A stretch of 64,000 nt of DNA from Alphaproteobacteria bacterium. Lineage in GTDB: Bacteria > Pseudomonadota > Alphaproteobacteria > Rhodospirillales > Rhodospirillaceae. Of the stretch, positions 54,934 to 64,000 are shown in pieces. The stretch is taken from assembly GCA_030604885.1 (NCBI GenBank), contig JAUVUZ010000001.1, forward strand, positions 124,001 through 188,000, read 5' to 3'. The notes under the pieces are model-generated. The model was not told the DNA's origin. It ran no database searches and saw only the letters and a list, made by a program, of their open reading frames with translations. Position 1 is the first letter of the stretch. Each line of letters begins with the position of its first letter. The position numbers were made by a program, and so were the translations under genes.

Positions 54934-56291
54934 GAGCGGTCGCTTTCGGAAAGGTTGATGGAAGAGCCGGAGCCGTGGCTGTCGCCGGACTTGACGGCAT
55001 GGGCGGCGGCGCTGACGCCGTGAGAAAGGTGCTGGCTGCGCTTCATGCGCTTGGCCCATTCCGGGGCGTCGCCTGCCGCTGCTGTCGGCGTGGATGCGGC
55101 CTCGGCGGCTTCACCGCCGACGGTTCCCATGGTCGAGGAGCCGCCGGTCGCGCCAAATCCGGCCTTGGCGCCATCGGAGAAGCTGGATTTCATGCTTTCG
55201 GAAGCACGCGCTACGGCGCGCTTCAGCGGCGAGACGGCTGTGGAGCCTGCGGCGCGGGCGACGCCGCCCACGCCGGAGGCGACGCCCGCCGCACCGGACT
55301 GCCCCATGGAACCAAGCGAATAGGCGGTCGATGCTGCGCCTGCCGCTGTCGCGCCGCCGCGTGCAGCGGCAGCGCCACCGGAGAGCGCCGCCGATCCACC
55401 TTTGAGGGCGAGACCCGCCGCACCGCCTGCGGCAAGGGCAGCACCTCCCACGGCAAGGCCGGTGCCCACCGCCGCACCCGCGCCGAGCTGCGGACCACCA
55501 GAGACGAGGCCGTTGGCGATGCCGGGGCCGAAGATGCCGAGGCCGAGCAAGGAGAGGGCGGCGAGCACGATCGCCATGGCGTCGTCGACGGTCGGGGTCG
55601 TGCCGCCGAAGCCCTTGGTGAACTCGCCGAAGAGGGTCGAGCCGATCCCGATGATGACGGCCAGGACCAGAACCTTGATGCCGCTGGAAATGACGTTGCC
55701 AAGCACGCGCTCGGCCATGAAGGCGGTCTTGCCGAAGAGACCGAAGGGAATGAGGACGAAACCGGCGAGCGTCGACAGCTTGAACTCGATCAGCGTCACG
55801 AAAAGCTGGATCGCCAAAATAAAGAAAGCGAGGATCACCAGCGCCCAGGCGAAAAGCAGGCAGACGATCTGGATCAGGTTCTCGAACACGGAGATCCAGC
55901 CCATCAGTGGCGAGATCGCCTCCAACAGCGGCCGGGCGGCATCGAGGCCGGTTTGCGCGACCTTGCCGGGGCGCATCAGGTCGGCCGCGGAAAACCCGGT
56001 CCCGCTTGCCTTTAGGCCGAGCCCGGCGAAGCTGTCGAAGACGATCTTGGCGAGATTGTTCCAGTTGCCGATGAGATAGGCGAAGACGCCGACGAACAGC
56101 GTCTTCTTGACGAGGCGCGCGATGATGTCGTCATCGCCGGCCCAGCTCCAGAACAGGGCCGCCAGCGTCACGTCGATCACGATCAACGTGGTCGCGATGA
56201 ACGCTACTTCACCGGAGAGAAGGCCAAAGCCAGAGTCGATGTATTTGGTGAATACGCCGAGGAAATTGTCGATGACGCCTGCGCCGCCCAT
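54930..56291 (-). CDS. trbL: Conjugal transfer protein TrbL (VirB6-like)
   Basis: A 453-residue polytopic inner-membrane protein: the N-terminus VIDNFLGVFTKYIDSGFGLL and several membrane helices, followed by an alanine/glycine-rich C-terminal region (ALAAGGAAGLALKGGSAAL and similar) and a soluble tail. VirB6 proteins form part of the transfer channel. Confidence 0.93.
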   Translation of the reverse strand: MGGAGVIDNFLGVFTKYIDSGFGLLSGEVAFIATTLIVIDVTLAALFWSWAGDDDIIARLVKKTLFVGVFAYLIGNWNNLAKIVFDSFAGLGLKASGTGFSAADLMRPGKVAQTGLDAARPLLEAISPLMGWISVFENLIQIVCLLFAWALVILAFFILAIQLFVTLIEFKLSTLAGFVLIPFGLFGKTAFMAERVLGNVISSGIKVLVLAVIIGIGSTLFGEFTKGFGGTTPTVDDAMAIVLAALSLLGLGIFGPGIANGLVSGGPQLGAGAAVGTGLAVGGAALAAGGAAGLALKGGSAALSGGAAAARGGATAAGAASTAYSLGSMGQSGAAGVASGVGGVARAAGSTAVSPLKRAVARASESMKSSFSDGAKAGFGATGGSSTMGTVGGEAAEAASTPTAAAGDAPEWAKRMKRSQHLSHGVSAAAHAVKSGDSHGSGSSINLSESDRS

Positions 56292-56294
56292 GGC

Positions 56295-56591
56295 TCACCG
56301 CCCTTCCGGGGTGGCGGGCGTTGCCGGTGCGACCGGCGTCGGCGCGTGGCCGAGAAAGCGGTCGCGGGTTTCGGCCCAGACGCGCAGGCACTCCGTATCG
56401 CTCGCGGCCTGTTGACCAAGTTGCTGGCACCGGCGCTGGCTCTCGCGCAGCGGATCGCCTTCGGGCTGAAGCTGACGCGCCGACGGCGATGCTGGCGCGT
56501 CCTGCTTGCGGGTCATTTCGATCGCCGTCGCCGTGACGGCGACCGCGACGAATACGATAGCGCCCAGCCGGGCCAGCATCTTGCCGTCCAT
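56295..56591 (-). CDS. trbK: Putative entry-exclusion protein TrbK
   Basis: A 98-residue protein with one N-terminal membrane segment (LARLGAIVFVAVAVTATAIEM) and a periplasmic tail with two cysteines (ESQRRCQQLGQQAASDTECL). This matches the alternative TrbK of ICE-type trb modules (TrbK-alt), which has no lipobox. It lies between trbJ and trbL, as expected. Entry exclusion would block import of the same element. Confidence 0.85.
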   Translation of the reverse strand: MDGKMLARLGAIVFVAVAVTATAIEMTRKQDAPASPSARQLQPEGDPLRESQRRCQQLGQQAASDTECLRVWAETRDRFLGHAPTPVAPATPATPEGR

Positions 56592-56611
56592 GAGCTTCCT
56601 CCTTTCCGGCC

Positions 56612-57379
56612 TTATTTGCCGCTGTTGAACATCTGGGCGTTGCCGGGCTGGTAGCCCGAGCCCGGCGTCAGGAAGCGGCGACGCTGTTCGCGGCCCTGTT
56701 CGGCGGCGGCGGTGCGTTCCGCCTCGGTGAGCGCGCTGGCGCGGCCGTTAGAGGCGAGCAGCGCCACGAGATCCGAAAGCTGCTGCGATTGCAGGGCGAG
56801 GATCTGATTGCCGGCCTGTGTCGCCTGAAGCGCGCCGGTCGCGCCCTGGCTCTGGCTGACCAGCGCCGACATCTGCGTGCGGTTGGTGTCGATGTTGGAG
56901 ACGACGCCGGCCTGCACGCGCATCGCGTCCTGAAGCCCGCCGACGGTGTTCTGCCAGCGCGAGCGGGCGTCGGCGACCATCTGCTTGTCGGTCGTCGACA
57001 TCGAGACGTTGCCGTATTTCTGGGTGAACATCTGGTCGATCTGCTGGACGTTGAACGCGATGCCCTGAGCCTGCTGGAGAAGCTGCTGGGTGCGCTGCAC
57101 GTTCTGCTGCAAGGTCTGGAGCGCCGAGTAAGGCAGGCTCGCCAGGTTCTTCGCCTGGTTGATGAGCATCTGCGCTTCGTTCTGGAGCGAGGTGATCTGG
57201 TTGGTGATCTGCTCCAGCGTGCGCGCCGCCGTGAGGACGTTTTGCGCATAGTTGCTGGGATCGAAGACGATGATCGCGTGCGCGGGTGTCGCCATCATCG
57301 GCGAGAGCGCGAGCGGGGCTGCCGCCAGCATGGTCGCGGCGAGCGCCATGGCGCGCGAGCGGATACGAAGGGTAAGCAT
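56612..57379 (-). CDS. trbJ: Conjugal transfer protein TrbJ (VirB5-like)
   Basis: A 255-residue exported protein: signal peptide ending near THAHA-like TPAHA, then long coiled-coil helices rich in Gln (QNVLTAARTLEQITNQITSL, LQQNVQRTQQLLQQAQ). VirB5-like proteins sit at the pilus tip or periplasm. It starts two bases after trbE. Confidence 0.92.
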   Translation of the reverse strand: MLTLRIRSRAMALAATMLAAAPLALSPMMATPAHAIIVFDPSNYAQNVLTAARTLEQITNQITSLQNEAQMLINQAKNLASLPYSALQTLQQNVQRTQQLLQQAQGIAFNVQQIDQMFTQKYGNVSMSTTDKQMVADARSRWQNTVGGLQDAMRVQAGVVSNIDTNRTQMSALVSQSQGATGALQATQAGNQILALQSQQLSDLVALLASNGRASALTEAERTAAAEQGREQRRRFLTPGSGYQPGNAQMFNSGK

Positions 57380-57381
57380 AG

Positions 57382-59835
57382 TCAGGACTCCTTTGCTGCT
57401 TGGCGGAACGAGAAAGTTGGAATGAGATCAGCCGCCCATCCGACGTCGCGGGCGCGCAGCCACGCGGCGAGAAAGCCGTCGCGGCCGTGTTCGGCGACGA
57501 GGTTGGCGATCAGGGTCTGGTCGGATTTCGAGGATGCGGCGCAGAGCGCGAGGCCGACTTCGGACAGGCCCAGCTCGAACAGGCGGTTGCCGCGCCGCGA
57601 CTGGCAGTAATAGTCGCGCTTGGGCGTCGCGCGTGCGAGGATCTCGATCTGCCGGTCGTTGAGGCCGAAGCGGCGATAGATGGCCGTGATCTGCGGCTCG
57701 ATCGCGCGTTCGTTCGGGAGCAACAGCCGCGTCGGGCAGCTTTCGATGATGGCCGGCGCGATGCTCGAATTGTCGATGTCGCTGAGCGACTGCGTGGCGA
57801 AGATGACCGATGCGTTCTTCTTGCGGAGCGTCTTCAGCCACTCCCTGAGCTGGCCGGCGAAACCCTCGTCGTCGAGCGCCAGCCAGCCCTCGTCGATGAT
57901 GAGCAGCGTCGGCCGCCCGTCGAGCCGGTCGCCGATGCGGTGGAAGAGATAGGAAAGCACCGCAGGCGCGGCGCCGGTCCCGACCAGGCCCTCGATCTCG
58001 AACGCCTGCACGGCGGCCGAGCCGAGATGCTCGGCCTCGGCATCGAGCAGCCGGCCATAGGCGCCGCCGACGCAATAAGGCCGGAGCGCCTGTTTGATGT
58101 CGTTGGACTGGAGCAGCACCGACAGGCCGGTGATCGTGCGTTCCTCGACCGGCGCCGACGCCAGCGAGGTCAGCGCCGTCCAGATATGCTCCTTCACGTC
58201 CGGGGTGATCTGGATCGCTTCACGCATCAGGATTGCGACGATCCAGTCGGCCGCCCAGGCACGCTCATAGGTGTCGTGGATGCGGGAGAGCGGCTGGAGC
58301 GAAACGGAGAACTCGTCCCCTTCGGTTAGCCCGCCGCCCAGGTCGTGCCAGTCGCCGCCCATCGCGATGGCGGCGGCGCGGATGCTGCCGCCAAAATCGA
58401 ACGCGAAGACTTGGCTGCGCTCGTAGCGTCGGAACTGCAAGGCCATGAGCGCGAGCAGCACGGACTTGCCGGCGCCGGTAGGGCCGACGACGAGCGTGTG
58501 GCCGACGTCCCCGACGTGAAGGGATAACCGGAACGGGGTCGAGCCTTCGGTCTTGCCGTAAAGCAAGGGGGGCGCACCGAAATGCTCGTCCAGCTCCGGC
58601 CCCGCCCACACCGCCGACAGCGGGATCATGTGGGCGAGATTCAAAGTGCTGATGGGAGGCTGGCGGACGTTGGCGTAAGCATGACCGGGGAGCGAACCGA
58701 GCCAGGCATCGACCGCGTTGACGCCTTCGACCATGGCCGTGAAGTCGCGGCCCTGGATGACTTTCTCGACAAGGCGCAGCTTCTCGTCGGCAAGACGCGG
58801 ATCGGCGTCCCACACCACGATCGTCGCGGTGACATAGGCCATGCCGGCGACATCGGCGCCCAGCTCCTGCAAGGCCAGATCGGCGTCGGCCGCCTTGTTC
58901 GACGCATCGGTATCGACCAGCGCCGACGCCTCGTTGGTCAGAACTTCCTTGAGGATCGCGGCGATCGATTTGCGTTTCGCAAACCATTGGCGGCGGATTT
59001 TGGTCAGCAGCTTGGTCGCGTCGGTCTTGTCGAGCAGGATCGCGCGGGTCGACCACCGATATGGAAAAGCGAGCCGGTTGAGATCGTCGAGCAGGCCGGG
59101 CGTCGTCGCGGTCGGAAAGCCGATGACCGTGAGAACGCGCAGATGCTGATCGCCAAGACGCGGCTCCAGGCCGCCGGTCAGCGGCTGATCGGCGAGCAGC
59201 GCATCGAGATAGACCGGGGTTTCCGGCACGCGGACGCGGTGGCGCTTGGTCGAGACGGTCGAATGCAGATAGGTCAGCGTCTCCGCGTCATCGAGCCAGC
59301 CGCATTCGGGCATGAAGCCGTCGAGGAGCGCGAGCACGCGATCGGTGCGGTCGATGAAACCCCGCATCACTTCCTGGGGATCGACGCCGGATTGCTCGCG
59401 GCCCTCGTAGAGCCAGGTCTCGGCCCGCGCGGCGTCCTCGGCCGGCGGCAGATAGAGGATGGTCAGGAGGTAGTCCGACACGAAGTGGATGCCGGCCTCC
59501 TCGAAGTCGGCCTTGCGTTCCTCGTCCACCAGGCCGGATGCTGGATCGGGGAATGTGCTGTCGGGATAGGTCGCGGCTTCGCTGCGTTGCGCCTCGACGA
59601 AGATGCTCCAGCCGGAGCCGAGACGGCGGAAAGCGTTGTTGATGCGGCCCGCAACGGCAACCAGCTCGGCGGCGACGGCGCTATCGAGATCGGGGCCACG
59701 GAAGCGCGCCGTGCGCTGGAAAGAGCCGTCCTTGTTCACGACGACGCCGGGGCCGACCAGAGCGGCCCAGGGCAGGAAATCGGCAAGGCGGGAGGCGGTA
59801 CGGCGATATTCGGCGAGGTTCATCATGGGCGTCAC
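57382..59835 (-). CDS. trbE: Conjugal transfer ATPase TrbE (VirB4-like)
   Basis: An 817-residue VirB4 ATPase. The Walker A motif is VVGPTGAGKSVLLALMAL (about residue 450) and Walker B is TLLIIDEGWLALDD (about 645). The N-terminal CagE/TrbE domain includes TYLHSTVSTKRHRVRVPE. It powers pilus assembly and substrate transfer on the cytoplasmic face. ATG 59835 is used; ATG 59826 or 59823 is possible. Confidence 0.96.
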   Translation of the reverse strand: MTPMMNLAEYRRTASRLADFLPWAALVGPGVVVNKDGSFQRTARFRGPDLDSAVAAELVAVAGRINNAFRRLGSGWSIFVEAQRSEAATYPDSTFPDPASGLVDEERKADFEEAGIHFVSDYLLTILYLPPAEDAARAETWLYEGREQSGVDPQEVMRGFIDRTDRVLALLDGFMPECGWLDDAETLTYLHSTVSTKRHRVRVPETPVYLDALLADQPLTGGLEPRLGDQHLRVLTVIGFPTATTPGLLDDLNRLAFPYRWSTRAILLDKTDATKLLTKIRRQWFAKRKSIAAILKEVLTNEASALVDTDASNKAADADLALQELGADVAGMAYVTATIVVWDADPRLADEKLRLVEKVIQGRDFTAMVEGVNAVDAWLGSLPGHAYANVRQPPISTLNLAHMIPLSAVWAGPELDEHFGAPPLLYGKTEGSTPFRLSLHVGDVGHTLVVGPTGAGKSVLLALMALQFRRYERSQVFAFDFGGSIRAAAIAMGGDWHDLGGGLTEGDEFSVSLQPLSRIHDTYERAWAADWIVAILMREAIQITPDVKEHIWTALTSLASAPVEERTITGLSVLLQSNDIKQALRPYCVGGAYGRLLDAEAEHLGSAAVQAFEIEGLVGTGAAPAVLSYLFHRIGDRLDGRPTLLIIDEGWLALDDEGFAGQLREWLKTLRKKNASVIFATQSLSDIDNSSIAPAIIESCPTRLLLPNERAIEPQITAIYRRFGLNDRQIEILARATPKRDYYCQSRRGNRLFELGLSEVGLALCAASSKSDQTLIANLVAEHGRDGFLAAWLRARDVGWAADLIPTFSFRQAAKES

Positions 59836-59841
59836 CTCCCT

Positions 59842-60120
59842 TCAGACCGCGAGAAAAGCCGGGAGGCGCAGATGGCGCCGGCCGACTTCGACGAATTGGG
59901 GATCGCGCTTGGCTGCCCACACGGCCGCGACATGGCCGATGGCCCAGATCGCGATACCGACCAGCCAGAGGCGCAGGCCGAGGCCTACGGCCCCGGCCAG
60001 CGTCCCGTTGAGGATCGCGATGGAGCGCGGCGCACCGCCGAGCAGGATGTGCTCGGTCAGTGCGCGGTGAACCGGGACGGTGAACCCCGGTACATCCAGT
60101 TGCTCGAAGGCGACGGCCAT
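59842..60120 (-). CDS. trbD: Conjugal transfer protein TrbD (VirB3-like)
   Basis: A 92-residue membrane protein: VPGFTVPVHRALTEHILLGGAPRS, then two hydrophobic segments (AILNGTLAGAVGLGLRLWLVG). VirB3-like proteins work with VirB4. The start codon overlaps the trbC stop by one base (TGATG on the minus strand). Confidence 0.93.
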   Translation of the reverse strand: MAVAFEQLDVPGFTVPVHRALTEHILLGGAPRSIAILNGTLAGAVGLGLRLWLVGIAIWAIGHVAAVWAAKRDPQFVEVGRRHLRLPAFLAV

Positions 60121-60452
60121 CAGACGAGCGCCCCGCCGCCGAAGCTGAAGAAGCTCAGGAAAAACGAGCTGGCCGCAAACGCGATCGACAGGCCGAACAC
60201 GATCTGAATGAGTTTGCGGAAGCCGCCCGACGTGTCTCCGAAGGCGAGCGCGAGGCCCGTGGCGATGATGATTATGACCGCGACGATCTTGGCGACCGGC
60301 CCCTCGATCGATTCGAGGATTTTCTGGAGCGGCGCTTCCCACGGCATGGAAGAGCCGGAAGCGTGCGCGGCCGGGACGAGGACGAGATTGACATAGGCGA
60401 CGGCGGCGACGGTCGCGACGGTGCGATGGACGCGCAGCGGGATGCGGATCAT
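60120..60452 (-). CDS. trbC: Conjugal pilin TrbC (VirB2-like)
   Basis: A 110-residue pilin precursor: N-terminal signal region (RTVATVAAVAYVNLVLVPAAHA) and two membrane helices (AKIVAVIIIIATGLALAFGD, FGLSIAFAASSFFLSFFSFG) as in VirB2. It overlaps trbB by four bases. Confidence 0.93.
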   Translation of the reverse strand: MIRIPLRVHRTVATVAAVAYVNLVLVPAAHASGSSMPWEAPLQKILESIEGPVAKIVAVIIIIATGLALAFGDTSGGFRKLIQIVFGLSIAFAASSFFLSFFSFGGGALV

Positions 60453-61435
60453 GAAGGTTCTCCTGTGAGGTCAAGGGTTGCGGGGGTGACGCGGTAGTCC
60501 CCGTCCGGGCCGAGTCCTTCGACGCGGGCGAGTTCGGCGAGCCGGCGTGCGGAGCCGCGGCCGGAGAGGACGGCTACGAGGTCGATCGTCTCGGCGATCA
60601 GCGCGCGCGGAACGGTGACGACGGCTTCCTGGATGAGCTGTTCGAGACGACGTAGCGCGCCGATGCCGGTGCCGGCGTGGATCGTGCCGACGCCGCCCGG
60701 ATGGCCGGTGCCCCAGGCTTTGAGGAGGTCGAGCGCTTCGGAGCCGCGCACCTCGCCGATCGGGATGCGGTCGGGGCGCAGGCGCAGCGAGGACCGCACG
60801 AGATCGGAGAGCGTGACGACGCCCTCCTTGGTCCGCATGGAAACGAGGTTGGGCGCGGCGCATTGCAGCTCGCGCGTGTCCTCGATGATGACGACGCGAT
60901 CCTGCGTCTTCGCCACCTCGGCGAGCAGCGCATTGGTCAGGGTGGTCTTGCCGGTCGAGGTGCCGCCCGCGACGAGGATGTTGGCGCGCGATGCGACGGC
61001 CGCCCGCAAGGTCGCGGCCTGGTCGGCGGTCATGATCCCGGCGGCGACGTAATCGTCGAGCGTGAAGACGGCGACGGCGGGCTTGCGGATCGCGAAGGCC
61101 GGTGCGGCGACGACGGGCGGAAGAAGCCCCTCGAACCGCTCCCCCGTCTCGGGCAGTTCGGCCGAGACGCGCGGGGACCGGGCATGGACCTCTGCACCGA
61201 CATGATGGGCGACCAGGCGGACGATGCGCTCGCCGTCTGCGGGCGAGAGGGTTTCGCCGGTGTCGGACAGCCCTTGGGAAAGCCGGTCGATCCAGATGCG
61301 CCCATCGGGGTTCAGCATCACTTCGACGATGCCGTCGTCCTCAAGGAACCGGGCGATGGCGGGACCGAGCGCGGTGCGCAGCATGCGCGCGCCGCGCTGG
61401 ATCGCCTCCGGTTTCTGATGAGAAGAAGAAGTCAT
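60449..61435 (-). CDS. trbB: Conjugal transfer ATPase TrbB (VirB11-like)
   Basis: A 328-residue hexameric ATPase. Walker [20 protein letters not shown] (about residue 155), the Asp/His boxes [12 protein letters not shown] and [20 protein letters not shown] are present. It energises pilus formation and substrate transfer. ATG 61435 follows GGGGGC; an in-frame codon at 61462 adds nine doubtful residues. Confidence 0.95.
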   Translation of the reverse strand: MTSSSHQKPEAIQRGARMLRTALGPAIARFLEDDGIVEVMLNPDGRIWIDRLSQGLSDTGETLSPADGERIVRLVAHHVGAEVHARSPRVSAELPETGERFEGLLPPVVAAPAFAIRKPAVAVFTLDDYVAAGIMTADQAATLRAAVASRANILVAGGTSTGKTTLTNALLAEVAKTQDRVVIIEDTRELQCAAPNLVSMRTKEGVVTLSDLVRSSLRLRPDRIPIGEVRGSEALDLLKAWGTGHPGGVGTIHAGTGIGALRRLEQLIQEAVVTVPRALIAETIDLVAVLSGRGSARRLAELARVEGLGPDGDYRVTPATLDLTGEPS

Positions 61436-61623
61436 GCCGCCCCCAAAGCCAAGGGGACGCAACAGAGAGTTCCCCGATCGGGGATGATTAAAAGAGCCCG
61501 AAATCGGGCCGGTTCAACAAGTATCGGTCGTAGTAGTAGCGTGGCGTGCAAATACAGGAGAACGGCGGCGGAGCCCTGATCTTGTTGTCATCGGGGGGCT
61601 TCACCAGATGACGCGCGAGATCG
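61436..61623. promoter_or_regulatory. Palindromic spacer between the copG-like gene and trbB
   Basis: Two close palindromes: TCCCCGATCGGGGA (61471-61484) and GCCCGAAATCGGGC (61496-61509). They may be operators for the CopG-like protein encoded just upstream, or a processing/termination hairpin separating traG-copG from the trb operon. No ORF is present. Confidence 0.5.
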
Positions 61624-62052
61624 TCACGGCTCCGAGTTGGAGACATCCTCGGGGATCTCCTGTCGCAGCTTCGGTCCTTTCACGAGGCGCCGGCCGAGCG
61701 CGGTGATGAACGCCTCATACCGCTCGGCTGATTTGGCGCGTGCCGCCTGTGCGGCAGGCTCCGGCAAGGCCGGCGTGGTCGTGATCCAGAAGCGGATGAA
61801 CACCGCCAGCGTTTCGACGGCGATGCCGACATCCCGCTCCAGGCGGGTCATGCGGCGGTCGATCTGGTCGAGGCGCTTGGCGACGACCGCCTCTCGTCGC
61901 TCGGCATCGTCCGGCGACAGGAACGATGCGATGGCGGCCTCGGCGATCATGGACTGCGATTGATCCCGGCGCGCGGCAAAATCCGCCAGCGCCTGCGTCA
62001 CGTCGGGGTCCAGATAGACCGTGAACTTCGACTTTTTCCGATGACTGGTCAT
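61624..62052 (-). CDS. CopG-family ribbon-helix-helix protein
   Basis: A 142-residue protein: the N-terminal RHH domain KKSKFTVYLDPDVTQALADF, QSQSMIAEAAIASFL and a coiled-coil C-terminal part (KRLDQIDRRMTRLERDVGIA). CopG-like genes occupy this position between traG and trbB in many ICEs and are thought to regulate transfer genes. It begins eight bases after traG ends. Confidence 0.88.
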   Translation of the reverse strand: MTSHRKKSKFTVYLDPDVTQALADFAARRDQSQSMIAEAAIASFLSPDDAERREAVVAKRLDQIDRRMTRLERDVGIAVETLAVFIRFWITTTPALPEPAAQAARAKSAERYEAFITALGRRLVKGPKLRQEIPEDVSNSEP

Positions 62053-62059
62053 GGCGCGC

Positions 62060-64000
62060 TCACAGCTCCATGCCGTCATTCGGGTCGAGCGAGACTTGAC
62101 GCGCCACGCCCTGCATCTGGCGAAGCATACGCCGGTTGCGCACGGCGTCCTCCTCGGCGTCGTCGGGAAGCTCGATCTCGAACTCGTTGGCAATGGGTTC
62201 TTTCTTCTCCACCGGCTTGGCGCGGCTGAGTTCGGGTTGCAGCCGGCGTTCGGAATCGGTGGTGTCTTCGTCGTCGGACAGCTCGGCAGGCTGCGCGTCC
62301 AGCGCGTCCGGCCTCGCCGGGATCGGCAGGCTGCTCCAGTCGTCGGGGCGAGGCTTGTTGGGACGTTTCAGTTCGGGCGGGGCAAGAAGGCGCTCGCGGA
62401 AACGGGCATCTTCATAGTAGCGCGCCTTCTTCGCCCGGATCGGCGGGGTGCCGGCGACCATGACGATCTCGTCGCTCGGCGGGAGCTGCATGATCTCGCC
62501 GGGGGTGAGCAACTGGCGGGCGGTCTCCGAGCGTGAGACCATCAGATGGCCTAGCCAGGGCGACAGCCGGTGCCCGGCATAGTTCTTCATCGCCTTCATC
62601 TCGGTCGCGGTGCCCAGCGCATCGGACACGCGCTTGGCGGTGCGCTCGTCGTTCGTGGCAAAGGAAACGCGCACATGGCAGTTGTCGAGGATCGAGTTGT
62701 TCGGGCCGTAAGCCTTTTCGATCTGGTTGAGCGACTGCGCGATCAGGAAGGCTTTGAGGCCATAGCCCGCCATGAAGGCCAGCGCGCTCTCGAAGAAGTC
62801 GAGCCGCCCCAGCGCCGGAAACTCGTCGAGCATCAACAGCAGGCGGTGCCGGTCGCCCTTCGCCTGCAGGTCTTCGGTCAGGCGGCGGCCGATCTGATTG
62901 AGGATGAGGCGGATCAGCGGCTTGGTGCGATTGATGTCGGATGGCGGCACGACGAGGTAGAGCGTGGTCGGGAGCTTGCCGCCCACCATGTCGGCGATCC
63001 GCCAGTCGCAGCGCCGCGTCACCTCGGCGACGACCGGATCGCGGTACAATCCGAGAAACGACATGGCGGTGGAGAGCACGCCCGAGCGTTCATTGTCGGA
63101 TTTGTTGAGCAATTCGCGCGCCGCGCTGGCGATGACCGGGTGCGGCCCCGCTTCGCCGAGATGGCTGGTCGTCATCATCGCGGCAAGCGTCGACTCGATC
63201 GGACGTTTCGGATCGGAGAGGAAGGCGGCGACACCGGCGAGCGTCTTGTCGTCCCCGGCATAGAGGACATGCAGGATGGCGCCGACAAGAAGGGAGTGGC
63301 TGGTTTTCTCCCAGTGGTTTCGCTTGTCCAGGCTCCCTTCGGGATCGACCAGGATGTCGGCGATGTTCTGCACGTCGCGAACTTCCCACTCGCCGCGGCG
63401 CACCTCGAGCAAGGGATTGTAGGCCGAGGATTTCGGATTGGTCGGATCGAAGAGGAGCACGCGACCGTGGTGCGCGCGGAAGCCGGCCGTCAGCGTCCAG
63501 TTCTCGCCCTTGATGTCGTGGACGATTGCCGAGCCCGGCCAGGTCAACAATGACGGCACGACGAGGCCGACGCCCTTGCCCGATCGCGTCGGCGCGAAGC
63601 ACAGCACATGCTCAGGCCCGTCATGGCGCAGATAGTCGCGGTCGTAGCGGCCGAGCACGACGCCATCGGGATCGAGCAGCCCGGCGGCCTTCACCTCTTC
63701 CTTCTCGGCCCAGCGCGCCGAGCCATAGGTGGCGACGTCCTTGGCTTCGCGCGCCCGCCAGACCGACATGCCGATCGCGACGGCGATGGCGATGAAGCCG
63801 CCAGACGCGGCGATGAACGCGCCCTGGGTGAAGATCTCCGGCGCATAGGCATCGTATGAGAACCACCACCAGAAGAAGGCCGGCGGGTGGTAGAACGGCC
63901 AGCCGAAGAGGACGAACCAGGGCGGCCCGAGCTGCGCCTGAAACCCGAGGCTCCAGGCGACATATTCGGTCGCGCCCCAGGTGGTGGAGAGCACGATGAG
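62060..64000 (-). CDS. traG: Type IV coupling protein TraG (VirD4-like), N-terminus outside window
   Basis: At least 646 residues of a VirD4-type coupling ATPase; the frame is still open at the right edge (LIVLSTTWGATEYVAW), so the first residues are missing. Membrane segments at the N-terminus (PPWFVLFGWPFYHPPAFFWW, FIAIAVAIGMSVW) are followed by Walker A (CFAPTRSGKGVGLVVPSLL) and Walker B (LLLMLDEFPALGRLDFFES). It brings relaxase-DNA to the transfer channel. The relaxase gene is not in the window and is expected further right. Confidence 0.95.
   Translation of the reverse strand, partial: LIVLSTTWGATEYVAWSLGFQAQLGPPWFVLFGWPFYHPPAFFWWWFSYDAYAPEIFTQGAFIAASGGFIAIAVAIGMSVWRAREAKDVATYGSARWAEKEEVKAAGLLDPDGVVLGRYDRDYLRHDGPEHVLCFAPTRSGKGVGLVVPSLLTWPGSAIVHDIKGENWTLTAGFRAHHGRVLLFDPTNPKSSAYNPLLEVRRGEWEVRDVQNIADILVDPEGSLDKRNHWEKTSHSLLVGAILHVLYAGDDKTLAGVAAFLSDPKRPIESTLAAMMTTSHLGEAGPHPVIASAARELLNKSDNERSGVLSTAMSFLGLYRDPVVAEVTRRCDWRIADMVGGKLPTTLYLVVPPSDINRTKPLIRLILNQIGRRLTEDLQAKGDRHRLLLMLDEFPALGRLDFFESALAFMAGYGLKAFLIAQSLNQIEKAYGPNNSILDNCHVRVSFATNDERTAKRVSDALGTATEMKAMKNYAGHRLSPWLGHLMVSRSETARQLLTPGEIMQLPPSDEIVMVAGTPPIRAKKARYYEDARFRERLLAPPELKRPNKPRPDDWSSLPIPARPDALDAQPAELSDDEDTTDSERRLQPELSRAKPVEKKEPIANEFEIELPDDAEEDAVRNRRMLRQMQGVARQVSLDPNDGMEL

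Overview
The window suggests a high-GC alphaproteobacterium, possibly of the Rhodospirillales type, although the order is an inference. Supporting evidence is an alpha-type purC-purS-purQ-purL operon, a DUF1476 (ATP synthase zeta-like) protein, and an alphaproteobacterial trb/traG conjugation module. There are two clearly different halves.

Positions 1-19.9 kb are ordinary chromosome: a tail-collar protein; a translationally coupled GNAT-C39 / RimK pair; a lower-GC AIPR phage-defence gene; a GT2 glycosyltransferase; a membrane protein; a cysteine-less glutaredoxin-like protein; RarD; the purine operon; DUF1476; a DsbA-family protein; a trypsin-like lipoprotein; purB; a formyltransferase-like protein; TrkH; and a YcbL-type metallo-hydrolase. 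The last chromosomal gene is the 3' end of radC, cut at its conserved HNHPSGD codons near 19,896. This appears to be the left junction of a large genomic island or integrative conjugative element (ICE) that runs past the right edge.

The island (19.9-64 kb) begins with an AlpA-like DNA-binding gene, a degraded tRNA-Leu(CAA) and a truncated CPBP-like fragment. Its cargo then follows. First comes kdsA, an FAD monooxygenase, a MerR regulator and a MexEF-like RND pump. A Zn/Cd P-type ATPase with an ArsR regulator is next, then a glutaredoxin beside a truncated ferredoxin-reductase, a broken DUF6499/DUF2285 gene, and an MFS/HTH pair. A copper block (multicopper oxidase, DUF305, CopZ, CopA, CueR) follows. 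After it lie a TetR / mercuric-reductase-like pair, an MFS exporter whose RcnR/DmeR-type regulator is split by an IS630 element, an AraC regulator, and a CDF exporter with ArsR. From 51 kb onward the conjugation module reads leftward: traG, copG-like, trbB-C-D-E-J-K-L-F-G-I, DUF2274, with a convergent LysR gene. No relaxase, integrase or partition gene is in the window; these probably lie to the right.

The cargo is tied together by repeated operators. Five 29-bp MerR-type promoters share TTGACCTT-N3-A-N2-G-N-TGGAA with the same 19-bp spacer. They sit before the RND pump, the glutaredoxin, copZ and copA, with one orphan. Three TTGAA-N6-TTCAA sites lie before the Zn/Cd ATPase and the CDF exporter, again with one orphan. 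The two orphan sites lie together at 50.55-50.72 kb with no metal gene downstream, which suggests deleted cargo. No CRISPR array and no rRNA gene were seen.
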